NCBI GenBank assembly: GCA_937873315.1
Contig: CALMQX010000025.1
Location: 1 to 64,000 of the forward strand
DNA from: an uncultured Nostocoides sp.
Lineage (GTDB): Bacteria > Actinomycetota > Actinomycetes > Actinomycetales > Dermatophilaceae
Direction of reading: 5' to 3'
Length of the DNA stretch: 64,000 bases
Both the position numbers and the translations under genes were made by a program. Positions 52,774 to 58,984 of the stretch are shown one piece after another. The notes under the pieces are model-generated. The model worked only from the letters and a program-made list of their open reading frames with translations. It was not told where the DNA came from and searched no databases. The stretch's first letter is position 1. Each line of letters opens with the position of its first letter.

Positions 52774-52779
52774 TACGCT
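52774..52779 (+). promoter_or_regulatory. Putative -10 hexamer of the HIT-like gene
   Basis: TACGCT ends 7 nt before the ATG at 52787. The following ATG is inside a GTATGCCG word. Confidence 0.45.
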
Positions 52780-52786
52780 GTCGGGT

Positions 52787-53425
52787 ATGCCGCAGCCCGA
52801 GTCGATCGAGGACTTTGCCGCCCGCGTTCACGCGGCCCAGGAGGCCGGACCCGAGGGCCGGCTGCCGCTGATCGACGACGGCTTCACCACCTGGCCGACC
52901 TTCCCATTCGACGGTGATCTTCGAGTCCGCGAGGTCATGGCGCTCGCCGACGAGGAGCCCCGATTCGGCGAGGACCCGGCCACCTGTTGGTGCGCTCCGG
53001 GAGCCGAAATGCGGCCGGGCGCGGACCGGTGGCCGGTGGTGTGGCGCGATGAGCATTGGCACATCAAGGCGGCTCCACCCTCGGGTGCCCCCTGCGTCCT
53101 CATCCTGGAACCGCTCGAGCACGCCGACCTGAGTGCGTTGTCCCCGCAGCGGGCGGCCGAGTTTGGCCAGATCAGCGTCGCCCTCAGCGCTTCGGTCGAG
53201 GCGCTGCCCAGCGTTGGCCGGTGTCACATCGGCCGGTGGGGCGACGGGGGTGCACATGCCCATGTGTGGTTCATCGCGCGGCCTGCGCGGATGCCCCAAA
53301 CCCGGGGGACGTTCATGGCGCTCTGGGATGACTACTTCCCGCCAGTTCCGGTCGCCGTTCGCGACGCGAATGCCGCCGCGGCCATCCGCGGTCTCGTGGC
53401 GGCATACGGAGGTCACGCGCTATGA
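52787..53425 (+). CDS. HIT-like protein of unknown function
   Basis: 212 residues, no signal peptide or membrane segment. HIKAAPPSGAPCVLILEPLEHADL and GDGGAHAHVWFIARPARM resemble the histidine-triad fold, but the triad reads HxHxW rather than HxHxH, so catalysis in the usual HIT manner is doubtful. CWCAPGAEMRP near residue 65 adds a paired cysteine. The start is set by a leaderless TACGCT. Its stop overlaps the Nudix gene by 4 bp, so a nucleotide-related role is plausible but unproven. Confidence 0.7.
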   Translation: MPQPESIEDFAARVHAAQEAGPEGRLPLIDDGFTTWPTFPFDGDLRVREVMALADEEPRFGEDPATCWCAPGAEMRPGADRWPVVWRDEHWHIKAAPPSGAPCVLILEPLEHADLSALSPQRAAEFGQISVALSASVEALPSVGRCHIGRWGDGGAHAHVWFIARPARMPQTRGTFMALWDDYFPPVPVAVRDANAAAAIRGLVAAYGGHAL

Positions 53426-53943
53426 GTGCGGAGCGCGGGCAGCGTCCCGACGTCAGCACGGACCAGGGGCGGCTGGATTTCATCAAGATCCTCAACACTC
53501 GGCTACCCAAGAAGCGCACCATTGCCCAGGGCATGCTGCGCAATGAGCACGGTGACCTGCTCCTGTGTCAGCTGACCTACAAGCGCGAGTGGGATCTGCC
53601 GGGGGGAGTGGTCGACCCTGACGAGTCCCCGGCGACCTGTGTCCAGCGGGAGGTGCGCGAGGAGCTCGGGATCGAGGTCACCGTCGGCGCCCTGCTGGCG
53701 GTCAACTGGCTGCCGCCCTGGCGAGGTTGGGATGACGCGGTGCTCTTCCTCTACGACCTCGGCTCGATTCGTGTGGATGAGCTGAACCCCGAGCGCTTCC
53801 TGCGACGGGAGATCGCGGGCGTGCATTGGCGGTCCGTGGCCGAAATCGCCGCCCACGTGGCGCCCTATGCCGCGCGGATGGTGCAGGTGGCGGCGGATGC
53901 CCAGGAGACGCTCTACCTGGAGAACAGCGAGCCTCGCCGCTAG
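53422..53943 (+). CDS. Nudix hydrolase
   Basis: 173 residues, cytoplasmic. The Nudix box is complete: G-G-V-V-D-P-D-E-S-P then REVREELGI, matching GX5EX7REUXEEXGU (about residues 61-83). It cleaves a nucleoside diphosphate linked to an unknown moiety. ATG 53422 overlaps the HIT-like stop (ATGA), so the two proteins are translationally coupled. MLRNEHGDLLLCQLTYKREWDLPGG indicates a common NTP/sugar-nucleotide type; no specificity can be assigned. Confidence 0.92.
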   Translation: MSAERGQRPDVSTDQGRLDFIKILNTRLPKKRTIAQGMLRNEHGDLLLCQLTYKREWDLPGGVVDPDESPATCVQREVREELGIEVTVGALLAVNWLPPWRGWDDAVLFLYDLGSIRVDELNPERFLRREIAGVHWRSVAEIAAHVAPYAARMVQVAADAQETLYLENSEPRR

Positions 53944-53969
53944 CGCCTCGTCGGCGCGGCCGCGCTGGA

Positions 53970-53975
53970 TACACT
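53970..53975 (+). promoter_or_regulatory. Putative -10 hexamer of the small membrane protein gene
   Basis: TACACT ends 6 nt before the GTG at 53982, the leaderless arrangement. Confidence 0.45.
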
Positions 53976-53981
53976 TCGCCG

Positions 53982-54290
53982 GTGCACGGAGAACTCAAGG
54001 ACTACCGCCAGCCGATGGTGACCTCCATCGGTATCCTCCTCGGCTTCCTGCTGAACTTCCTCGCGGGCTGGGGGATTCGCAGCGGACAAGCGATCGAGGA
54101 CGGCACGGACGCGCTGATCCTGGGGTGCGTCCTGGCAGCGGTGCTGCTGATGACGCTGGCGCTGTACCGGATCCTCAACGCCGACCTGGGTGATGCCGAC
54201 CCGGCGCCGTATTACCGCACCACACTGCGGATCTACATCTCGGCCATCGTCCTGGCGTTCACCAGCCTGCCCATCGCCATCTTGCTCTGA
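53982..54290 (+). CDS. Small three-helix membrane protein, unknown
   Basis: 102 residues with three hydrophobic helices: about 15-30 (IGILLGFLLNFLAGWG), 42-62 (DALILGCVLAAVLLMTLALY) and 82-101 (IYISAIVLAFTSLPIAI), with short hydrophilic loops. GTG at 53982 is fixed by a TACACT hexamer 6 nt upstream. I do not recognise the family. It precedes ychF on the same strand with a 39-bp gap. Confidence 0.65.
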   Translation: MHGELKDYRQPMVTSIGILLGFLLNFLAGWGIRSGQAIEDGTDALILGCVLAAVLLMTLALYRILNADLGDADPAPYYRTTLRIYISAIVLAFTSLPIAILL

Positions 54291-54314
54291 GCGCCAGGGG
54301 TGCTGCTCCGCGGC

Positions 54315-54320
54315 TAGACT
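54315..54320 (+). promoter_or_regulatory. Putative -10 hexamer of ychF
   Basis: TAGACT ends 9 nt before the GTG at 54330, slightly longer spacing than other leaderless candidates. Confidence 0.4.
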
Positions 54321-54329
54321 CTTGCCCTT

Positions 54330-55415
54330 GTGGCCCTCACTATCGGAATCGTGGGCTTGCCCAATGTCGGCAAGTCGACGATGTTCAACGCCCTGACCAA
54401 GAACAACGTGCTCGCCGCGAACTACCCGTTTGCGACCATCGAGCCCAATGTCGGCGTGGTCCCGCTGCCCGACCCCCGGCTGAAGCGACTGGCCGAGATT
54501 TTCGGCTCGGAGCGGATCCTGCCGGCAACCGTGTCCTTCGTGGACATCGCGGGCATCGTCCGCGGCGCGTCCGAGGGCGAGGGGCTGGGTAACAAGTTCC
54601 TGGCCAACATCCGTGAGGCCGACGCGATCTGTCAGGTGGTGCGGGCCTTCGAGGACGGCGATGTCGTGCACGTCGACGGTCGGGTGTCACCGGAGTCCGA
54701 CATCGAGACCATCCACACCGAGCTGATCCTGGCCGATCTGCAAACGCTGGAGAAGGCCGTTGCCCGGCTCGATAAGGAGTCGCGGATCAAGAAGGAGTCG
54801 CGACCGGCATACGAGAATGCGGTGGCTGCGCAGAAGGTGCTGGAGGCCGGCGAGACCCTGTATGCCGGTGGCGCGGCGGCCGGGGTCGACCTCGCCTTGG
54901 CCGGTGGGTTGGGGCTGCTGACGACCAAGCCCTTCATTTATGTGTTCAACCTCGACGAGGACCAACTCGCCGATGCTGACCTGCACGCGCGGCTCGCGGC
55001 AGAGGTCGCGCCGGCCGATGCTGTCTTCCTCAACGCCAAGCTCGAGATGGACCTGATGGACATGTCCGAGGAGGACGCCATGGAGATGCTCGAGGGCTTC
55101 GGCGCCTCGGAGTCGGGCCTGAACCAGCTTGCCCGCGTGGGTTTCCACACGCTGGGGCTGCAGACCTACCTCACGGCCGGCCCCAAGGAGGCTCGGGCGT
55201 GGACGATCCGTCAGGGGTGGACCGCTCCGGAGGCCGCGGGGGTCATTCACACGGATTTCCAGCGGGGCTTCATCAAGGCCGAGGTGGTCTCCTTTGCGGA
55301 TCTGGACGAGTTCGGGTCGATGGCCGCGGTGAAGGCCGCCGGGAAGGCTCGCCTGGAGGGCAAGGATTACGTCATGCAGGATGGCGACGTCGTGGAGTTC
55401 AGGTTCAACGTATGA
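54330..55415 (+). CDS. ychF: Redox-regulated ATPase YchF (Obg-like)
   Basis: 361 residues, cytoplasmic, ribosome-associated P-loop protein. G1 is GLPNVGKST (9-17), G3 is DIAG in [12 protein letters not shown], and the base-recognition motif reads NLDE in VFNLDEDQL instead of NKxD, as expected for the ATP-preferring YchF/OLA1 group. A central coiled-coil (about 130-175) and the C-terminal TGS domain (about 280-360, ending FRFNV) are present. GTG start 54330. Its stop overlaps the PhnA-like gene by 4 bp. Confidence 0.97.
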   Translation: MALTIGIVGLPNVGKSTMFNALTKNNVLAANYPFATIEPNVGVVPLPDPRLKRLAEIFGSERILPATVSFVDIAGIVRGASEGEGLGNKFLANIREADAICQVVRAFEDGDVVHVDGRVSPESDIETIHTELILADLQTLEKAVARLDKESRIKKESRPAYENAVAAQKVLEAGETLYAGGAAAGVDLALAGGLGLLTTKPFIYVFNLDEDQLADADLHARLAAEVAPADAVFLNAKLEMDLMDMSEEDAMEMLEGFGASESGLNQLARVGFHTLGLQTYLTAGPKEARAWTIRQGWTAPEAAGVIHTDFQRGFIKAEVVSFADLDEFGSMAAVKAAGKARLEGKDYVMQDGDVVEFRFNV

Positions 55416-55768
55416 GCGAGCAGATCCCGCTGTGCCCCGAGTGCGGCAGTGAACACGCCTATCCGGTTGGCGCGCTGCTGGTCTGCCCCATGTGCGGCCA
55501 CGAATGGGCTCCCGATGACTCGGCGGAGGTCTCCGGCGAGGAAGGGCCGCGGGTCATCACCGATGCTGTCGGGAATGTGCTGGCCGACGGTGACACCGTC
55601 ACGGTCATCAAAGACCTCAAGGTCAAGGGGTCGTCGACCTCGATCAAGGTGGGCACGAAGGTGCGCGGGATCAGGCTGGTCGACGGCGTGGGCGATCACG
55701 ACATTGACTGCAAGATCGATGGCTTTGGGCCGATGCAACTGAAGTCGAGCGTGGTCAAGAAGGCCTGA
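55412..55768 (+). CDS. PhnA/YjdM-family zinc-ribbon protein
   Basis: 118 residues. The N-terminal zinc ribbon [13 protein letters not shown] ... CPMCGHEW (four Cys) is followed by the PhnA C-terminal domain with [20 protein letters not shown] and [18 protein letters not shown]. The family was once linked to phosphonoacetate hydrolysis, but most members, including YjdM, have no proven role. Its ATG overlaps the ychF stop (ATGA), so it is translationally coupled to ychF. Confidence 0.93.
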   Translation: MSEQIPLCPECGSEHAYPVGALLVCPMCGHEWAPDDSAEVSGEEGPRVITDAVGNVLADGDTVTVIKDLKVKGSSTSIKVGTKVRGIRLVDGVGDHDIDCKIDGFGPMQLKSSVVKKA

Positions 55769-55782
55769 CGGTGCTGCCGCGG

Positions 55783-55853
55783 GGTCTCTAGCCCTGCCGT
55801 CCGCCGGTGACGAGGTCTCTGGCCCTGCCGCCGCCGGTGACGAGGTCTCTGGC
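55783..55853. repeat. Tandem direct repeat of about 30 bp
   Basis: Unit 1 (55783-55813, 31 bp) and unit 2 (55814-55843, 30 bp) begin with GGTCTCT, contain GCCCTGCCG and end CCGGTGACGA; the start of a third unit (GGTCTCTGGC) follows to 55853. The rest of the 207-bp gap before the CDGSH gene shows no further gene. No spacer or CRISPR-type array structure. Confidence 0.75.
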
Positions 55854-55962
55854 AGGCGTTGGTGCTGCTCTGGCGACACTGATCGCTGCCACTGAGGTCG
55901 TCAGCGGGGCTCGGGACCGGCGCCGCGCTTGCGCATCCATCGCCCCTGTCGCCGCCAAGGGT

Positions 55963-55968
55963 TAGCCT
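55963..55968 (+). promoter_or_regulatory. Putative -10 hexamer of the CDGSH operon
   Basis: TAGCCT ends 7 nt before the ATG at 55976; it would drive the CDGSH, YqeY-like and AlkZ-like genes as a leaderless message. Confidence 0.5.
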
Positions 55969-55975
55969 GCTTCTC

Positions 55976-56644
55976 ATGGCAGACATCGAGGTCAGTTCCG
56001 GTCCGTATGGTGTGCACGGCCTTCCGCTGGTGCGCATGCGCCTGGAGTCCACCGGCGATGCCAGCGCTGACGCGTGGGTCGAGCGGGATGCCGTCGACAC
56101 CAGTGGCCAGGCGGATGAGGACGGCACCTACTGGCTCTGCCGCTGCGGCCAGTCCCAGAACAAGCCCTTCTGCGATGGCTCACACAATGTGGTGGGCTTC
56201 GAGGGGACCGAGACCGCCGACCGCAGCGCTTACCGGGATCGGGCCAAGGTCATGCAAGGCGAGGGCATCGTCGTCCGGGACGTGCGCCCGCTGTGTGAGC
56301 ACGCCGGCTTCTGCGGCGCCCAAGGCACCAACGTCTGGCGCATGGTCGGCTCGAACGACCCCGACGAGCTCGCCACCATGGCCAGCATGATCGACCGCTG
56401 CCCCAGCGGCGCCCTGACCAAGGCGCTGTCCACCACGGCCCCGGACGACGAGCCCGACTTGCCGCTCAAGGTGGGTGTGGTCGACGACGGCCCCTACCTC
56501 GTCATGGGCGGTGCGCAGCTCGCCTCCGGCGACGGCACGGCATACGAGAGTCGCAACCGGATGACCCTCTGCCGTTGCGGCGCCAGCGCGAACAAGCCCT
56601 TCTGTGACGGCACGCACGCCGAGGTCCGGTTCACCGATCGATGA
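55976..56644 (+). CDS. Double CDGSH iron-sulfur protein
   Basis: 222 residues with two CDGSH domains in one chain: CRCGQSQNKPFCDGSH (about residues 47-62) and CRCGASANKPFCDGTH (about 200-215), each giving the 3Cys-1His ligand set of a [2Fe-2S] cluster. Between them is a segment with RPLCEHAGFC and DRCPSGAL, resembling the divergent ferredoxin-like domain found in such fusions. It is a likely electron-transfer or redox-sensing protein. The stop overlaps the YqeY-like gene. Confidence 0.9.
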   Translation: MADIEVSSGPYGVHGLPLVRMRLESTGDASADAWVERDAVDTSGQADEDGTYWLCRCGQSQNKPFCDGSHNVVGFEGTETADRSAYRDRAKVMQGEGIVVRDVRPLCEHAGFCGAQGTNVWRMVGSNDPDELATMASMIDRCPSGALTKALSTTAPDDEPDLPLKVGVVDDGPYLVMGGAQLASGDGTAYESRNRMTLCRCGASANKPFCDGTHAEVRFTDR

Positions 56645-57012
56645 CCGAACTGCGAAGCGCGCTGCAGTCGGCATTGATGCTCGCGCTCAAGGAACACGAC
56701 CGGGTAGCCGCGTCGGCCTACCGCGGTGCGCTCTCGGCGATCGCTAATGCCGAGGCGGTCCCGATGGAGGAGACCCAGCGGGCGGGCGCGATCGAGAGTG
56801 CGTCCGTGGGGGTGGGCGCAGCCGATGTCGCCCGCCGCGCCCTGAGCGCGACAGAGGTGGCGGCCATCGTGGCGGCCGAGGCGGCTGACCTCGAGCGGGC
56901 GGCTCACACGGTCTCGGCGATCGATCCTGATCGGGCGCGCACCTTGGGTCGGCAGGCGGCGCTCCTGACCGCGGTCCTCCGGGACGAGCCAGCGCCGCTG
57001 ACACAGCCATGA
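56641..57012 (+). CDS. YqeY/GatB-like helical protein
   Basis: 123 residues, all-helical and cytoplasmic. LRSALQSALMLALKEHDRVAASAYRGALSAIANAEA is the GatB/YqeY-like opening, where the usual LR..AIKNAE reads YRGALSAIANAE. It is somewhat shorter than the normal 145-150 residues, and the middle has been replaced by Ala/Gly-rich sequence. Role unknown; family members may bind tRNA. ATGA overlaps at both ends place it inside the CDGSH operon. Confidence 0.7.
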   Translation: MTELRSALQSALMLALKEHDRVAASAYRGALSAIANAEAVPMEETQRAGAIESASVGVGAADVARRALSATEVAAIVAAEAADLERAAHTVSAIDPDRARTLGRQAALLTAVLRDEPAPLTQP

Positions 57013-58070
57013 GCCTTGCGGCGGGCGACCTCCCTCGACTCCGGCTGGTCTCGCAGGGCCTGATTGAGCCGTGGGAGAGCCCGGCCGAGGTGGTCCGCGC
57101 CTTCTGCTGCACCCAGGGACAAGACCTGCCTGGCTCCACGTTGTCGCTGGCGCTGCGCACGCGCAGCCGCACCCTGGCCGAGGTCCACGAGGCGTATGCC
57201 GCCGGCCAGATCGTCCGCAGTTGGCCCATGCGCGGGACCCTCTTCGTCGTCCCGGCCGAGGATCTCGGCTGGATGCTCGGGCTCACCGCGGAGAAGGTTA
57301 TCCGCTCGACCGCACGGCGCCGCGCGCAGCTTGGCCTCACGGACGACCAACTCGAGCGCGCCGCAGAGATCGCGCACGGGGCCTTGGACCACAGGGCCCT
57401 GAGCAGAGCCGAGCTGCTCGCGGCCTTCACCGAGGCTGGGCACAGCGTTGACGGCGGACGCGGTTATCACACCCTCTTCCATCTCGCCGTTCAGGGACTC
57501 ATCGTGCAAGGTCCGATGGGGCACAAAGAGAACCTCTGGGTGCGCAGCGAGCAGTGGATCCGCTCGCCTCGCGCCCTCAGCGGACCGGACGCGATCGCGC
57601 ACTGGCTGCGCCGATATCTCGACACCCACGGCCCGGTCCCCGTCGGTGAGTTCATGTGGTGGACCAAGCTCCTCACACGCGATCTGGCCGAGGTGCTACC
57701 CCAGTTGCGCTCGGAGTACACGCAGGTCGACCTCGACGGCGTCGAGCACTGGTTCCGCCCTGAGTTGCCCGATCGCGCCAGCGCCCTGGGCAGCAGGGTG
57801 GCGCGGCCGCTGCTGCTTCCGGGCTTCGATGAGTACATCCTCGGCTATGGGGATCGCTCCCATGCGATGACCCGAGAGCAGGAGGCGCTCGTGGTTCCGG
57901 GGGGCAATGGCATTTTCAGGCCGACGGTGATTCATCGCGGCCGCGCCGTCGCCACCTGGCAGCGCGCCACGCGCAAGGGCCAGCCGGTGGTGGCTCGCCC
58001 GTTCACCGGCACCCTAAATGCCGTCGTGAGCCGGGCTCTGCCAGCGCTGACCGCGGCATTGCCCACGTAG
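57009..58070 (+). CDS. AlkZ-like winged-helix DNA glycosylase family protein
   Basis: 353 residues of the HTH_42 (winged helix, AlkZ-like) family. The Q-x-Q motif of AlkZ-type glycosylases is present as Q36-G-Q38 in CCTQGQDLPGS, and RSWPMRGTLFVVPAEDLGWML (about 75-95) is the typical second block. AlkZ unhooks interstrand crosslinks; the actinobacterial paralogues are mostly uncharacterised. ATGA overlap with the YqeY-like gene. Being paired with an iron-sulfur protein suggests stress-related repair, but that is inference. Confidence 0.8.
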   Translation: MSLAAGDLPRLRLVSQGLIEPWESPAEVVRAFCCTQGQDLPGSTLSLALRTRSRTLAEVHEAYAAGQIVRSWPMRGTLFVVPAEDLGWMLGLTAEKVIRSTARRRAQLGLTDDQLERAAEIAHGALDHRALSRAELLAAFTEAGHSVDGGRGYHTLFHLAVQGLIVQGPMGHKENLWVRSEQWIRSPRALSGPDAIAHWLRRYLDTHGPVPVGEFMWWTKLLTRDLAEVLPQLRSEYTQVDLDGVEHWFRPELPDRASALGSRVARPLLLPGFDEYILGYGDRSHAMTREQEALVVPGGNGIFRPTVIHRGRAVATWQRATRKGQPVVARPFTGTLNAVVSRALPALTAALPT

Positions 58071-58181
58071 GCCTGCTCACGGCGCCACCCGAATGTCCCA
58101 CGGTGCGGACCACAGCGATGTCGGCCCGGATTCCTTGTGAGAGTGGGAGCAGCCCAACCGACCATCCGAAAGGACGCCATC

Positions 58182-58844
58182 ATGGCTCTCCACCTGGGGG
58201 ACACCGCACCCGACTTCACCGCTGACAGCAGCGCTGGCCCGATCGCCTTCCACGAGTGGGCGGGCGAGAACTGGGTCGTCTTCTTCAGCCACCCGGCCGA
58301 CTTCACCCCCGTGTGCACCACCGAGCTGGGTCGGGTCGCTCAGCTCAAGGACGAGTGGGACAAGCGCGGCGTCAAGACCATCGCGCTCTCCGTCGACTCG
58401 GCGCAGGACCACGCTGCCTGGATCCCGGACATCGAGCAGTACAACGCCACGAGCGTGGAGTACCCGATCATCGCCGACCCCGACAAGAGCGTGGCCGAAC
58501 TGTACGACATGATCCACCCGGGCGAGGGCGACACCTCTTCGGTGCGTTCGGTCTTCGTCATCGACCCGGCCAAGAAGGTTCGCCTGTCGATGACCTACCC
58601 CAAGTCCACGGGCCGCAACTTCCACGAGATCCTGCGCGTCGTCGACGCCCTGCAGGAGGCCGACCGCGGCGAGTGTGCCACGCCCGTTGACTGGCAGGTG
58701 GGGGACCGGATCATCGTCCCCCCGACGGTGTCCACGCCGGACGCGATCGCGAAGTTCGACGACGTCGAGGTGGTCTACCCCTACCTGCGCACCGCGCGCG
58801 TCAAGGCTGACGCAGCTGGCGCGGGCGCAGTGGGTTGCGACTGA
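58182..58844 (+). CDS. Peroxiredoxin, Prx6-type
   Basis: 220-residue thiol peroxidase reducing hydrogen peroxide or organic peroxides. The peroxidatic Cys lies in HPADFTPVCTTELG (about residue 46), and the extended C-terminus (ATPVDWQVGDRIIVPPTVS) is that of the Prx6 group. Two extra cysteines, in GECATPVDW and near the very end (GCD), could act as resolving thiols. AAGGA sits 8 nt before the ATG. The 111-bp upstream gap holds no other gene; a hairpin and repeats follow the stop. Confidence 0.93.
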   Translation: MALHLGDTAPDFTADSSAGPIAFHEWAGENWVVFFSHPADFTPVCTTELGRVAQLKDEWDKRGVKTIALSVDSAQDHAAWIPDIEQYNATSVEYPIIADPDKSVAELYDMIHPGEGDTSSVRSVFVIDPAKKVRLSMTYPKSTGRNFHEILRVVDALQEADRGECATPVDWQVGDRIIVPPTVSTPDAIAKFDDVEVVYPYLRTARVKADAAGAGAVGCD

Positions 58845-58859
58845 GCTGACGCTCCTGCT

Positions 58860-58915
58860 CGCGGGGTCGAGGTGATACCGCCCGAATTCGGCGGCGTGTT
58901 CACCTCGACCCCGCG
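58860..58915. terminator. Palindrome after the peroxiredoxin gene
   Basis: Arms 58860-58875 and 58900-58915 (CGCGGGGTCGAGGTGA and its complement) are perfectly complementary over 16 bp, with an inner CCGCC ... GGCGG pair around CGAATTCG. Position just after the stop at 58844 suggests a transcription terminator, though no T-tract follows. Confidence 0.6.
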
Positions 58916-58950
58916 GGCGTATGCGGCGTGTTCACTCGACCCCGCGGGCG
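58891..58950. repeat. Near-identical direct repeats overlapping the palindrome
   Basis: 58891-58919 (29 bp) and 58923-58950 (28 bp) differ by one deleted base in the CACCTCG/CACTCG region; both begin GCGGCGTGTTCA and end CCGCGGGCG. The second copy looks like a duplication of the right arm of the hairpin. Confidence 0.75.
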
Positions 58951-58984
58951 CCGGCCGTTCAGGAGGATCGGGCAGGATGGGACC

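Noticed and set aside
55783-58950. Possible CRISPR array from the short direct repeats at 55.8 and 58.9 kb.
   Set aside because: Only two to three adjacent units, no spacers of regular length and no cas genes.
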